Source: Rhodospirillaceae bacterium (lineage in GTDB: Bacteria > Pseudomonadota > Alphaproteobacteria > Rhodospirillales > UBA2165). From it: DNA of 64,000 nt. Each line of letters opens with the position of its first letter. The first letter of the stretch is position 1. This document shows positions 35,092-43,785 of the stretch, piece by piece. The position numbers were made by a program, and so were the translations under genes. Below the pieces are notes generated by a model. It worked only from the letters and a program-made list of their open reading frames with translations, searched no databases and was not told the DNA's origin. Where the stretch lies: NCBI GenBank assembly GCA_947467145.1, contig CANIGJ010000009.1, positions 52,699 to 116,698 on the forward strand, given 5' to 3'.

Positions 35092-36554
35092 ACCAACGTT
35101 TAAGCATTTTCCTGTTGGCCGCGAGCGTAAGCGCCAGCGCAGTAGCGCTGAGCGGCTGTGAAACCAACACGGCAACCGGGCGGCAGATCTTCACGATGGG
35201 CAGCTCCATCGAGGACGACCAGAAGATCGGCGCGCAGGAACATCCGAAAATCATCCAGCAATTCGGCGGCGTCTACGACGATCCCAATGTGACATCCTAT
35301 GTCGCCATCATCGGCGCACGCATGGCCGCCGCATCGGAGCTGCCGCACATTCCGTGGCGCTTCACCGTGTTGAACACCGACGAGCTGAATGCCTTCGCCC
35401 TGCCCGGCGGTTATGTCTACATCACGCGCGGGCTGTTGGCGCTCGCCGGCAACGAGGCCGAAGTCGCCGGCGTGCTCGGTCACGAGGTCGGCCATGTCAC
35501 CGCGCGCCACACCGCCGAACGTCAAGGCGATGCGACCCTGGCGGGCCTCGGCGCCGCCGTGGCCGGCCTGCTGCTGGGCGATGCGGGCGGGCAACTCGCG
35601 AACACCGTCGGTTCGGGCTACGTGCAGCATTATTCGCAGAGCCAGGAGTTCGAGGCCGATACCTTGGGCGCACGCTATCTGGGGCGCACCGGATATCAGG
35701 TCCACGCAATGGCCGATTTCCTGTCGAAGATGCGCGACTATTCAGCGCTGCAGAACAAGATCGCGGGACGCCCGGCGAATGCGGTCGACCAATCGGATTT
35801 CTTCGCCTCCCATCCGCGCACGCTTGATCGCGTGCAGAAAGCGAGTGCGGAAGCCGCACAACAATCCGGCAGCGGCACCGCGCTCAACCGCGATGCCTAT
35901 CTGCAAACAATCCAGGGCATGACCTTCGGCGACGATCCAGCCCAAGGCGTCGTGCGCGGCCGCACCTTCATTCATCCGAAACTACTGTTCCGCTTTGAAG
36001 CGCCAGAGGGCTTTCGCCTGATCAATCAGACCGACGCCGTGCTCGCGACCGGTCCCAACGGCGCCATGGCCAAATTCGACATGGAAACGCGCCAAAGCGG
36101 CACGCCCACCGATTTCCTGCGCCGTACCTATGGCCAAAAGGCCAGCCTGCAGAATCTGGAGACCATCGACGTCAACGGCATGGCGGGTGCGACCGCAACC
36201 GCGCGCGGGCAGACCAGCGCCGGCGCCGCTGACATCCGTTTGATCGCGATCAAACAAGACGATCGGATTTATCAATTCACCTTCGCGACGCCGACCAGCG
36301 TGACGGCAAGGCTCGCCGAACCGCTGCAACGCATGACCTATTCCTTACGCGCGATCACGGCCGCCGAAGCGGCCGCGGTCAAACCCTGGCGCGTGCAAGT
36401 GCAGCGCGTGGCGGCGGGCGATACGGTCGCGGCGCTGTCGGCCCGCATGGCGATGCCCGAGCATAAGGAAGACTGGTTCCGCACGCTCAACGGCATGGCG
36501 GCGGGCGATCAGGTGCAGGCGGGCCAGATGGTGAAAGTCGTCACCGATCATTAA
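35088..36554 (+). CDS. M48-family metalloprotease lipoprotein (BepA/YfgC-like)
   Basis: A 488-residue envelope protease. The signal ends in a lipobox (ALSGCE), so it should be a lipoprotein. HEVGH is the zinc motif and EFEADTLGARYL supplies the third ligand Glu. The last 50 residues (VAAGDTVAALSARMAMP...LNGM...VQAGQMVKVV) look like a LysM-type module that could bind peptidoglycan. It probably does quality control of outer-membrane proteins, by analogy with BepA. The ATG at 35088 overlaps the nuclease stop (ATGA). Confidence 0.9.
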   Translation: MNQRLSIFLLAASVSASAVALSGCETNTATGRQIFTMGSSIEDDQKIGAQEHPKIIQQFGGVYDDPNVTSYVAIIGARMAAASELPHIPWRFTVLNTDELNAFALPGGYVYITRGLLALAGNEAEVAGVLGHEVGHVTARHTAERQGDATLAGLGAAVAGLLLGDAGGQLANTVGSGYVQHYSQSQEFEADTLGARYLGRTGYQVHAMADFLSKMRDYSALQNKIAGRPANAVDQSDFFASHPRTLDRVQKASAEAAQQSGSGTALNRDAYLQTIQGMTFGDDPAQGVVRGRTFIHPKLLFRFEAPEGFRLINQTDAVLATGPNGAMAKFDMETRQSGTPTDFLRRTYGQKASLQNLETIDVNGMAGATATARGQTSAGAADIRLIAIKQDDRIYQFTFATPTSVTARLAEPLQRMTYSLRAITAAEAAAVKPWRVQVQRVAAGDTVAALSARMAMPEHKEDWFRTLNGMAAGDQVQAGQMVKVVTDH

Positions 36555-36560
36555 CGCAAT

Positions 36561-36590
36561 AAAAAAGGGCGCCGGTAATCCGGCGCCCTT
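36561..36590 (-). terminator. Rho-independent terminator of carD
   Basis: A perfect 11-bp stem (AAGGGCGCCGG / CCGGCGCCCTT) with a TAAT loop is followed on the minus strand by TTTTTT and ATTGCG. The T run points to leftward termination of carD. On the plus strand there is no T run, so it serves the M48 gene only weakly if at all. Confidence 0.88.
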
Positions 36591-36616
36591 GATGTCGTGT
36601 CGCGACAGAAGCGTGA

Positions 36617-37156
36617 TTAAGCGGCTTTGAGAGCCTGCTCCAATTTCTCAGTCGCCTTCGCCTTGTCGATCCCGTCGACGGCGGCATATTCGCCGGCCAA
36701 ACGTTCGAGCGCAGCTTCATAAATCTGGCGTTCGCTGAACGACTGATCAGGCTGGCCGACATTGCGATGCAGATCGCGCACCACTTCGGCGATCGAGATC
36801 GGATCGCCCGAATTGATCTTCGCTTCGTATTCCTGGGCGCGACGGCTCCACATCGTGCGTTTGACGCGCGCGCGACCTTTGAGCGTCGTGATCGCATCGT
36901 CCATGATCTTGCGCGAGCTGACTTTGCGCAGGCCCGAGGTCGCCATCTTGGCGACCGGCACGCGAAGCGTCATGCGGTCGTTGTCGAACGTGACGACGAC
37001 CAGCTCCAGCGACATGCCGCCGACCATCTGTTTCTCGATCCCTTTGACGAGCCCCACCCCGTGGGTCGGATACACAACGTAATCACCGGCCTTAAACAAC
37101 ATACCGTCGTCCTTCTTTTTCTTCTTCGCCGCAGGGGTCGTGGTCGTAGTGGTCAT
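36617..37156 (-). CDS. carD: CarD-family RNA polymerase-binding transcriptional regulator
   Basis: A 179-residue regulator that binds the RNA polymerase beta lobe and stabilises open complexes at rRNA and other promoters. The RNAP-interacting Tudor-like domain is GDYVVYPTHGVGLVKGIE; the helical C-terminal part (RRAQEYEAKINSGDP, AEVVRDLHRN) touches DNA. The N-terminus is a low-complexity Thr run followed by five Lys. I use ATG 37156, which follows GGAG with a long spacer. A strong terminator follows. The 266-base gap behind it (37157-37422) shows no gene. Confidence 0.93.
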   Translation of the reverse strand: MTTTTTTPAAKKKKKDDGMLFKAGDYVVYPTHGVGLVKGIEKQMVGGMSLELVVVTFDNDRMTLRVPVAKMATSGLRKVSSRKIMDDAITTLKGRARVKRTMWSRRAQEYEAKINSGDPISIAEVVRDLHRNVGQPDQSFSERQIYEAALERLAGEYAAVDGIDKAKATEKLEQALKAA

Positions 37157-37422
37157 TTTTTGGTTCCACTCCAGTGTTGTCCGCATCCGGTAGCGTGCAA
37201 GGGTCCCTGGGCGCTGTCGCTGCCCGGAACCGCGCTCGTCTGCGGGAAATCCGGCTGGTTTGGGGGTTAGAAGGACGGCATCGGCCGCCGTCGTTCCTAA
37301 TAGGCCGGAAGTCCTTAATATATCACACAATGGGGCAATATGACAGGCCTTCGCCGCCCGCACGAGCAAGCGACGATAATGCCTTGATTTAGAAAGGTTT
37401 TAAGGACGCGGAAGCGCGCCGT

Positions 37423-37758
37423 TTACGACCCGCCGCCCGGATTCTGGCTCAACTGGTCCTTTTTGCCCGCCTTGCCCTTCCAATCATCGGCATCGCTGGG
37501 GGTTGCGCCCTTCGCGGTGATGTTCGGCCAGCTTTTGGCCAGATCGGCATTCAGGGTCAGCCATTCTTCCAGGCCGTCTTCGGTATCGGGCAGGATCGCT
37601 TCGGCAGGGCACTCGGGCTCGCATACGCCGCAATCGATGCATTCGTCCGGATTGATGACGAGCATGTTCTCGCCTTCATAAAACGCGTCGACGGGGCAAA
37701 CCTCGACGCAATCCTGGTACTTGCACTTAATGCATTGCTCGGTGACGACGTAGGTCAT
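37423..37758 (-). CDS. fdxA: 7Fe ferredoxin FdxA
   Basis: A 111-residue soluble electron carrier with one [3Fe-4S] and one [4Fe-4S] cluster. The cysteine patterns are [16 protein letters not shown] and [16 protein letters not shown], followed by the family's C-terminal tail ([13 protein letters not shown]). Length and sequence match FdxA of alphaproteobacteria, where it commonly lies near carD as here. Confidence 0.96.
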   Translation of the reverse strand: MTYVVTEQCIKCKYQDCVEVCPVDAFYEGENMLVINPDECIDCGVCEPECPAEAILPDTEDGLEEWLTLNADLAKSWPNITAKGATPSDADDWKGKAGKKDQLSQNPGGGS

Positions 37759-37880
37759 GACGGACTCCGATTTCTCCCAAAAGGCCCCTTGCGGATGGCC
37801 ATCTTCTTACACCGCTCCCAATTCATTAACAAGTACACGGAAGCTGATGCGCAACGCCGATATCTACTTGAAAACCATTC

Positions 37881-38339
37881 TCAATTCATCCCGCTGGCGC
37901 GCCGCGCCATGACGCGCTGCTTGGCAAGGCCGCGGTCGCGATCGGTCACGAATAACAGACCGCCGATACGCTGGATCAGATTCGCTTCGAAATGATCGAC
38001 CTGGCCGTCGGCGAACGCGACCTCCCACAACATCTCGATCATTAAGATACGCTCGGCGGCATCGTAGCGATCCTTGACCACGCGCGTGAAGCCGTAAAGC
38101 TGGCCGGTCTTGGCGACGGCCGCCACCGCCTCTTTGATCAGCATCTCGGTTTCGTCGTCCGACAGCGAGAAGCGACCCTTCAGCAGGGCCGCGATCTTGC
38201 GATGCTCGGTCTCGTCGAAATCGCCGTCCATGGACGCGGCCTCGATGAGCAACGCAGCCGCAGCCAGTTTTAGTTCGTCCGGGCGCGACAAGCCATCATT
38301 GCCGGTGCCATCGAACAGCGCGAAGAAACGATTGATCAT
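37881..38339 (-). CDS. TerB-like protein
   Basis: A 152-residue all-helical TerB-domain protein. Two acidic metal-binding-like loops are visible, MDGDFDETEH and ADGQVDHFEANL, with LKLAAAALLIEAA as the first helix. Most stand-alone TerB proteins have no proven link to tellurite. It sits between fdxA and a solute-binding protein gene. Confidence 0.87.
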   Translation of the reverse strand: MINRFFALFDGTGNDGLSRPDELKLAAAALLIEAASMDGDFDETEHRKIAALLKGRFSLSDDETEMLIKEAVAAVAKTGQLYGFTRVVKDRYDAAERILMIEMLWEVAFADGQVDHFEANLIQRIGGLLFVTDRDRGLAKQRVMARRASGMN

Positions 38340-38380
38340 CCGCGTCAGTTAGTCGCGAAACGCGGATGGATCAACACCTA

Positions 38381-38439
38381 CCTCATCCTGAGCTTGTCGA
38401 AGGATGGCATCCTCTTGTTTCGACAAGCTCAACATGAGG
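38381..38439. repeat. Intergenic inverted repeat (REP-like)
   Basis: A 21-base arm at 38381-38401 (CCTCATCCTGAGCTTGTCGA plus A) is matched by its near-complement at 38419-38439 (TTCGACAAGCTC...ATGAGG) with two mismatches and a 17-base spacer. It would form a long hairpin in RNA but has no T run. A closely similar CTGAGCTTGTCGAAGG palindromic repeat is, to my recollection, common between genes of alphaproteobacteria. Confidence 0.75.
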
Positions 38440-38449
38440 ATGCCTTAAC

Positions 38450-39970
38450 TTACTTCTTCCAAGCAAAGTCGCGCGCCGACATGGTGGCGTCGTTCCAGAT
38501 GGCCGGCTGGATTTCGATGTCCTTCGCCACCACCCAGGTTGACGGCCAGGTCGCAATCGGCAGCAGATAGGATTTCTCGTAAATCCGATCGTGGATCTTG
38601 GCGTAGAGTTCCTTGCGCTTGGGGATATCGTGGATGCCGATCGCTTCGCCCATCCATTTCTGGATATCGTCATCGACCGCGAAGTCGCGCGACGCCGAGC
38701 CGAACTGCTGCAACATGACGTTGGAGGTATCGGGCATGCTGCCGACGGGCGAATCGGTGGCGATCGCCTGGATCTTGCCTTCCTCGCGATAGTCGCGATA
38801 GGCGGTCAGAGTCATATGCTTGATGCTGGCGCGGATACCGATGGCGCGCAGCTGCCCGGTGATGGCAACGCCGGCCGGGCGCGACAGGCCGCGCGTGACC
38901 AGTTCGAGATCGAAACCGTTGGGATAGCCCGCGTCCGCCATCAGCTTTTTCGCCGCCGCCGGATCGTAAGCCGGCGGACGCACATTGTAGCCGCAGGCCA
39001 ACATGGCATCGAAGCACAAGGCATCGATCGCTTTCGAGTCACCCGGCACGAAATGTTCGGCGATGCCCTTGCGATCGATCGCCATGAAGATCGCCTTACG
39101 CACGCGTTCGTCCTGCAATTCGGGACGGCCCGAACGGTTGCGCGTATCGAGGCCGAGCCACAACAACGCAAACTGATCCTTCGAGACGATCTTGAGGTTC
39201 GGCTGCTTTTCGTAGTTCGCCATCTCGTCTTCGGTCTGGGGCTGGATCGCATCGACCGAGCCGGCAAGAATATGTGCCGCCTGCGTCTGCGCATCGGGGA
39301 TCGACATGCCGATCATGCGTTTGAACTTCACCTGTTCGTGGTGCTTGTTCTCGGTGAAGGGCACAACGGTGACGTTGGCATCCAGTTTCTCCAGCTTGAT
39401 CGGGCCGGTGCCGATCGGCTTCAAGCCGTATTCGGATTTGTCTTCAAGTTTCGACAGGATGCGCGAATCCTGGATAAACAAGTTGTAAGCCAGCACCATC
39501 AAATCAACGGCGGTCGGCTCCTTGGCGCGCACGCGCACGGTCATCGGGCCGGTCTTTTCGACACCCTCGACCCAGGAAAAGCGCGTGGCGAACGGAATGC
39601 GCAGGTTGGGATCGCTCCGCCACTTGAGGATGTAGACGACATCGTCCGCATCGAGGATGTTGCCGTTGTGGAACTTGACGCCCTCTTGCAGTTCGAACTC
39701 GAGCGTCCTGTCGTCGATGCGTTTCCACGACTTGGCCAGCGCGGGCAGGAATTTCGCTTCGCTCTCGTCGTAACGGATGAGCGGCTCCTCCATCAGGCGG
39801 AAGAACATGCCGGCTTCGGGATCGGGCTGGTAATAGGCCGACAGGCGCTTGATCGGGAAATTCATGGCGACGCGAACGGTGTCGGCTGATTTCTGCGCGA
39901 ACGCGTCTTCGGCGAACGGCGCAAACGCAAAGCATGCTGCGGACGCAGCCATAAGCAGCTTGAATTTCAT
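38450..39970 (-). CDS. ABC transporter solute-binding protein, family 5 (third paralogue)
   Basis: A 506-residue periplasmic binding protein of the DppA fold with a signal peptide ending near AFAQ. Features: KFHNGNILDADDVVYILKWR and DERVRKAIFMAIDRKGIAEHF. It is more distant from the tandem pair at 27672-30850 but keeps their start pattern (ADTVRVAMNFPIKRLSAYY) and a two-Cys segment (CFDAMLACGY). GGGAGAG precedes the ATG. No permease or ATPase is nearby. It interrupts the usual S4-fdxA-carD order. Confidence 0.93.
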   Translation of the reverse strand: MKFKLLMAASAACFAFAPFAEDAFAQKSADTVRVAMNFPIKRLSAYYQPDPEAGMFFRLMEEPLIRYDESEAKFLPALAKSWKRIDDRTLEFELQEGVKFHNGNILDADDVVYILKWRSDPNLRIPFATRFSWVEGVEKTGPMTVRVRAKEPTAVDLMVLAYNLFIQDSRILSKLEDKSEYGLKPIGTGPIKLEKLDANVTVVPFTENKHHEQVKFKRMIGMSIPDAQTQAAHILAGSVDAIQPQTEDEMANYEKQPNLKIVSKDQFALLWLGLDTRNRSGRPELQDERVRKAIFMAIDRKGIAEHFVPGDSKAIDALCFDAMLACGYNVRPPAYDPAAAKKLMADAGYPNGFDLELVTRGLSRPAGVAITGQLRAIGIRASIKHMTLTAYRDYREEGKIQAIATDSPVGSMPDTSNVMLQQFGSASRDFAVDDDIQKWMGEAIGIHDIPKRKELYAKIHDRIYEKSYLLPIATWPSTWVVAKDIEIQPAIWNDATMSARDFAWKK

Positions 39971-40081
39971 GACGATCTCTCCCTGTGCGCTTTGCTTTAT
40001 AAGCTTGAGCGAATGTTAGCGCGGGCTGGCGCGCAAAAGCAAATCGTGACGGGCCTTAATGATTCGAATCGGCGATCCAGC

Positions 40082-40465
40082 TTATCGATCCATCAAGCGA
40101 TCAATGGCGCGACGATCCGATTTGGTGGGACGCCCCGCCCCCGGCTCGCGCGCCGCCGGTGAATCATCGTCGGCAGCCTCAGCACGCGGAATGCGAACGG
40201 TCAGATCCTCGTACAGCGACTGCGCCTCGGGTGCGGGGCCGCGCCGTTCGCCCAAGTCCACGATCCGGACCACGCGGATCAGCTCGCCCAAAGGGAAGGT
40301 CAGCACATCGCCGATGCGGGCAGCGTAATGCGCCTTGGCGGTCGGTTCGCCGTTCACACGCAGACGCCCTTGCTCGCAATATTTCGAGGCCAACGAGCGC
40401 GTCTTGAAGAAACGCGCATGCCACAGCCATTTGTCGAGCCGAATGCCGGGGGCGGCCTCGCTCAT
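40082..40465 (-). CDS. S4 RNA-binding domain protein (Hsp15/HslR-like)
   Basis: A 127-residue RNA-binding protein. The S4 fold covers about residues 8-75: IRLDKWLWHARFFKTRSLAS, GRLRVNGEP, KAHYAARIGD. Hsp15-type proteins bind stalled 50S subunits carrying a nascent chain, freeing the ribosome. The tail is Pro/Arg/Asp-rich and probably disordered. The ATG at 40465 overlaps the helicase stop (ATGA), so the two are coupled. Confidence 0.92.
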   Translation of the reverse strand: MSEAAPGIRLDKWLWHARFFKTRSLASKYCEQGRLRVNGEPTAKAHYAARIGDVLTFPLGELIRVVRIVDLGERRGPAPEAQSLYEDLTVRIPRAEAADDDSPAAREPGAGRPTKSDRRAIDRLMDR

Positions 40466-42951
40466 GGCAACACGAGATCTTTGAGTTTGGAGAACGGCGA
40501 ATTCGGCGATACGTGCCGTTCGGTTTGGCGCGGCGGCAAACGCGCAGGTTTGTTCGACGGCAGGCGGAACCGCCGTCCATCCGGCGTTGTCGCCGGGCGA
40601 TAGCCGAGTGCGACCAGAACGGCGTCGGTGTCGTCCACCGAACAGCCAAGCAGGTTGGCGAGCGGCGCATCGACCGCGAACAAGCCTTTGACGGCGCCGG
40701 CGCGCGCTGCATCGGCCAGCCGTTCGACGATATCGAGCCGCACACCGCGCGCCCCCAACAGGCGATAGCCGGCGGCGCGCATAAATCCTTCCGGCAAGGG
40801 CGCATCGGGCACGAGCGAGGTGCGCCCGGCCGGCGGCAGCACCGGCATCTCGCGCAAGCCGCGATGAACGGCCCACAGCAATGCAGCAAGACGCGCCGGC
40901 TTCGGCTTCATCAGTTCCGGCATATAGATGTCATGCCGCCCGACCCAGATGCCGGTGCGCCGGAGCGCGGAATAATCCGCCTTCTGCAGGCGCGCAATCA
41001 ATGGATCGTTTGCGTTACGCGCGATCGACCCCAAGGCCTCGCACAATTGATAGACGAGGCCGCGCACATGGCCGGACAGCGGCGCGTCCGACGCGCGCAC
41101 CAGCGGCCCCAGGGCGTTGGCGATTTCGCCCGCTACAAACGCCGTCAGCCGCGCCTCGATGCGTTCGCGCGAGACACCTTCGCACAGCTCCGCGCCGATC
41201 ATGGCGATGCGCGGGCGCAACGGCGTCGGCCCGGCGAGCAGCTTGGCGATCGCGACACCCTTCCACTGCAAGGTCGCGGTATCGGTGAGCGCGAGATCGG
41301 CATCGGGAGCGGCCGTCAGATCGAGTGCCCGACGCGCGATCTCGTTACGCAGCGCGCGGAACGCGGCATTGGACACCGCGCGACCCGCCAGTTCGCCTTC
41401 GGCGCGATCGGCCATGAAGCGGAAGCCTTCAAGCTTGCCGACGTGATGGCCTTCGACCAGCACCTCGCCTTCGCCATCGACGACCGCATTCAGGCTTTCG
41501 CGATCCTGCAAGCGTTTGAGCAATGCCGTCGTGCGCACATCGACGAAGCGCTGGGTCAGCGCCTGGTGCAAAGCATCGGACAGACGATCCTCGACCTGGC
41601 GCGCACGTTCCTGCCAATGCACGTGATCGGCGACCCAATCGGCGCGATGCGCCACGAACGTCCAGATGCGGATATTGGCGATGCGCTGAAGAAGCGTATC
41701 GATGCCGCCGTCGAGTGTATCGAGAGCCGCGATGCGCGCGGCCAGGAAATCCGTGGGCAGGTGACGCGCCTCGCCCAGCATCTTGTAGATCTGCGCCAGC
41801 AGGCGCGCATGGCCGTCGCCGGCGCCGTGCCCGAAATCGGGAATCTGGCAGACCTGCCACAGGCGCTTCACGGTGTCATACGACGTCGCGCGCGATGCGA
41901 CGTCGGCGTCACGCAATAGATCGGTGAAGGCGCGCTCGTCGGCAGCGGGTTGCGCACGCCGCAACACCGTCAGGTCGGGTGCGGCCTGCAAGCTCGCCTG
42001 CAAGGCCGCGACGGAACGGAAGTCGAGGGCGGGGTTGCGCCAGTTCAAGGTCGTCAACGGCTGGAAGTCATGGCCTTCGATGCGCTCGATGATTTCAGGT
42101 GCGATCTCGCCCGCTTCACCGGTGACGCCGAAGGTGCCGTGACTCATATGCCGGCCGGCACGGCCGGCGATCTGCGCGAATTCGGGTGCGCGCAATTCGC
42201 GTTGGAAGGTGCCGTCGAATTTCGCGAGGCTGGCAAACGCCACGTGATCGACATCCATATTAAGACCCATACCGATCGCATCGGTCGCAACCAGATAATC
42301 GACCTCCCCCGATTGAAAGAGCGCCACCTGCGCGTTGCGTGTGCGGGGCGAGAGAGCCCCCATGACCAACGCCGCGCCACCACGCTGGCGGCGGATCAAT
42401 TCGGCGATGGCATAGACATCCTGCGCCGTGAAAGCGACGACCGCGGAACGCGGCGGCAGGCGCTGGATCTTTTTCGAGCCGACATAGGACAGGGTCGAGA
42501 AACGCGGCCGCGTCACGATCTCGGCTTCGGGGATCAATTTCTTGAGCAGCGGGCGCACGGTATCGGCACCCATGAACATGGTTTCTTCTTCGCCGCGGGC
42601 ATGCAGCAGACGATCGGTGAAGACATGCCCGCGATCCGCATCGCCCGCGAGCTGGATCTCGTCGACCGCCAGGAACGCCACCTTCTTGTCGATGGGCATG
42701 GATTCGACGGTGCAGAAGAAATATTTGGCGAATGGCGGGATGATTTTTTCTTCGCCGGTGATCAGGGCGATTTGGCGTTCGCCCTTTAGTTTCACCGCAC
42801 GGTCATAATTCTCGCGCGCCAGCAGACGCAGCGGGAATCCCATGATGCCGCTGCCGTGACCCAACATGCGTTCGAACGCGAGGTAGGTCTTGCCGGTATT
42901 CGTCGGCCCGAGGACCGCGATGACGCGAGGCCGCTGCGTGGCGAGCTGCAT
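40462..42951 (-). CDS. SUV3-like DExH RNA helicase
   Basis: An 829-residue superfamily 2 helicase related to mitochondrial SUV3, typical of alphaproteobacteria. GPTNTGKTYLA is the Walker A motif, DEIQ the Walker B/DExH box, VATDAIGMGLNM and QIAGRAGRH motifs V and VI. A C-terminal helical region follows. It should unwind structured RNA, probably for decay. It is translationally coupled to the S4 RNA-binding gene behind it, which suggests a shared RNA or ribosome task. Confidence 0.93.
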   Translation of the reverse strand: MQLATQRPRVIAVLGPTNTGKTYLAFERMLGHGSGIMGFPLRLLARENYDRAVKLKGERQIALITGEEKIIPPFAKYFFCTVESMPIDKKVAFLAVDEIQLAGDADRGHVFTDRLLHARGEEETMFMGADTVRPLLKKLIPEAEIVTRPRFSTLSYVGSKKIQRLPPRSAVVAFTAQDVYAIAELIRRQRGGAALVMGALSPRTRNAQVALFQSGEVDYLVATDAIGMGLNMDVDHVAFASLAKFDGTFQRELRAPEFAQIAGRAGRHMSHGTFGVTGEAGEIAPEIIERIEGHDFQPLTTLNWRNPALDFRSVAALQASLQAAPDLTVLRRAQPAADERAFTDLLRDADVASRATSYDTVKRLWQVCQIPDFGHGAGDGHARLLAQIYKMLGEARHLPTDFLAARIAALDTLDGGIDTLLQRIANIRIWTFVAHRADWVADHVHWQERARQVEDRLSDALHQALTQRFVDVRTTALLKRLQDRESLNAVVDGEGEVLVEGHHVGKLEGFRFMADRAEGELAGRAVSNAAFRALRNEIARRALDLTAAPDADLALTDTATLQWKGVAIAKLLAGPTPLRPRIAMIGAELCEGVSRERIEARLTAFVAGEIANALGPLVRASDAPLSGHVRGLVYQLCEALGSIARNANDPLIARLQKADYSALRRTGIWVGRHDIYMPELMKPKPARLAALLWAVHRGLREMPVLPPAGRTSLVPDAPLPEGFMRAAGYRLLGARGVRLDIVERLADAARAGAVKGLFAVDAPLANLLGCSVDDTDAVLVALGYRPATTPDGRRFRLPSNKPARLPPRQTERHVSPNSPFSKLKDLVLP

Positions 42952-42998
42952 GCTTCACAATTGGGGAGTTCGGGTGCAGCGCGCAAGTGCGATTTGCG

Positions 42999-43679
42999 CT
43001 AATCGCCACCCACCAACGGCACGAACGCGACGGACAGGATGGTATCGCGCACAATTCTGCCGGTTTCATCGCGCCGCACCCGTATCAAATTTTGCGGGCC
43101 GTTGGTTTTGCCCACGGGCAAAATCATCCGCCCGCCGGGTGCGAGCTGCGCCACCAGCGAATCGGGCACGGTTTCGGCCGCAGCGGTCACCATGATCGCG
43201 GGGTAGGGTGCCGCCTCCGGCCAGCCGGCCCGCCCGTCTGCGACACGGAAGTTAATATTGCGATAGCCCACCCGCGCCAGGGCAGCCTGCGCGGTCTGCG
43301 ATAGCTCCTTGACGAATTCGACCGTATGAACCAGCCCGGCGATCTCAGCCAGCACGGCCGCCTGATAGCCCGACCCGGTGCCGATCTCGAGCACGGTCTC
43401 GCCGCCCCGCAGATCCAGCAGATCGGTCATCAGCGCCACGATATAGGGCTGCGAAATCGTCTGGCCGTGCCCGATGGCGAGCGGACGGTTCACATACGCC
43501 GAAACTTGCTGGTCCGGCGGCACGAAGGCGTGGCGCGGTACACGCAGCATGGCGTTCAGCACCTGGGCCGACGGCTGCGACCGGCCCGTCCATTTCAGGG
43601 TGCGGCGGAAATCGTCCGCGACCTCGTCAATGAGACGCTGGCGCTCCGCAGCAAAAGGATCGTTCACGTTGCGGTCCAT
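42999..43679 (-). CDS. pcm: Protein-L-isoaspartate O-methyltransferase
   Basis: A 226-residue repair enzyme that methylates isoaspartyl residues in damaged proteins. AIGHGQTISQPYIVALM is the family fingerprint, VLEIGTGSGYQAAVLA the SAM site, and ILPVG the late conserved strand. GGAG precedes the ATG at 43679. It diverges from htpG across a 106-base gap, so two protein-maintenance genes share a control region. Confidence 0.94.
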   Translation of the reverse strand: MDRNVNDPFAAERQRLIDEVADDFRRTLKWTGRSQPSAQVLNAMLRVPRHAFVPPDQQVSAYVNRPLAIGHGQTISQPYIVALMTDLLDLRGGETVLEIGTGSGYQAAVLAEIAGLVHTVEFVKELSQTAQAALARVGYRNINFRVADGRAGWPEAAPYPAIMVTAAAETVPDSLVAQLAPGGRMILPVGKTNGPQNLIRVRRDETGRIVRDTILSVAFVPLVGGD

Positions 43680-43785
43680 CGCTCCAATATAAGGACGCCG
43701 CGCCCGCGACGCCAAACAGCAGCCCTTGCAAGGCGCGGCCTCGCGTTCCATATCAGGCGCGGCTTTCAACCCAGCGAGAGGCACC

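Noticed and set aside
37881..38339. Tellurite resistance function for the TerB-like gene
   Set aside because: No other ter genes are present, and single TerB-domain proteins are widespread without such a role.
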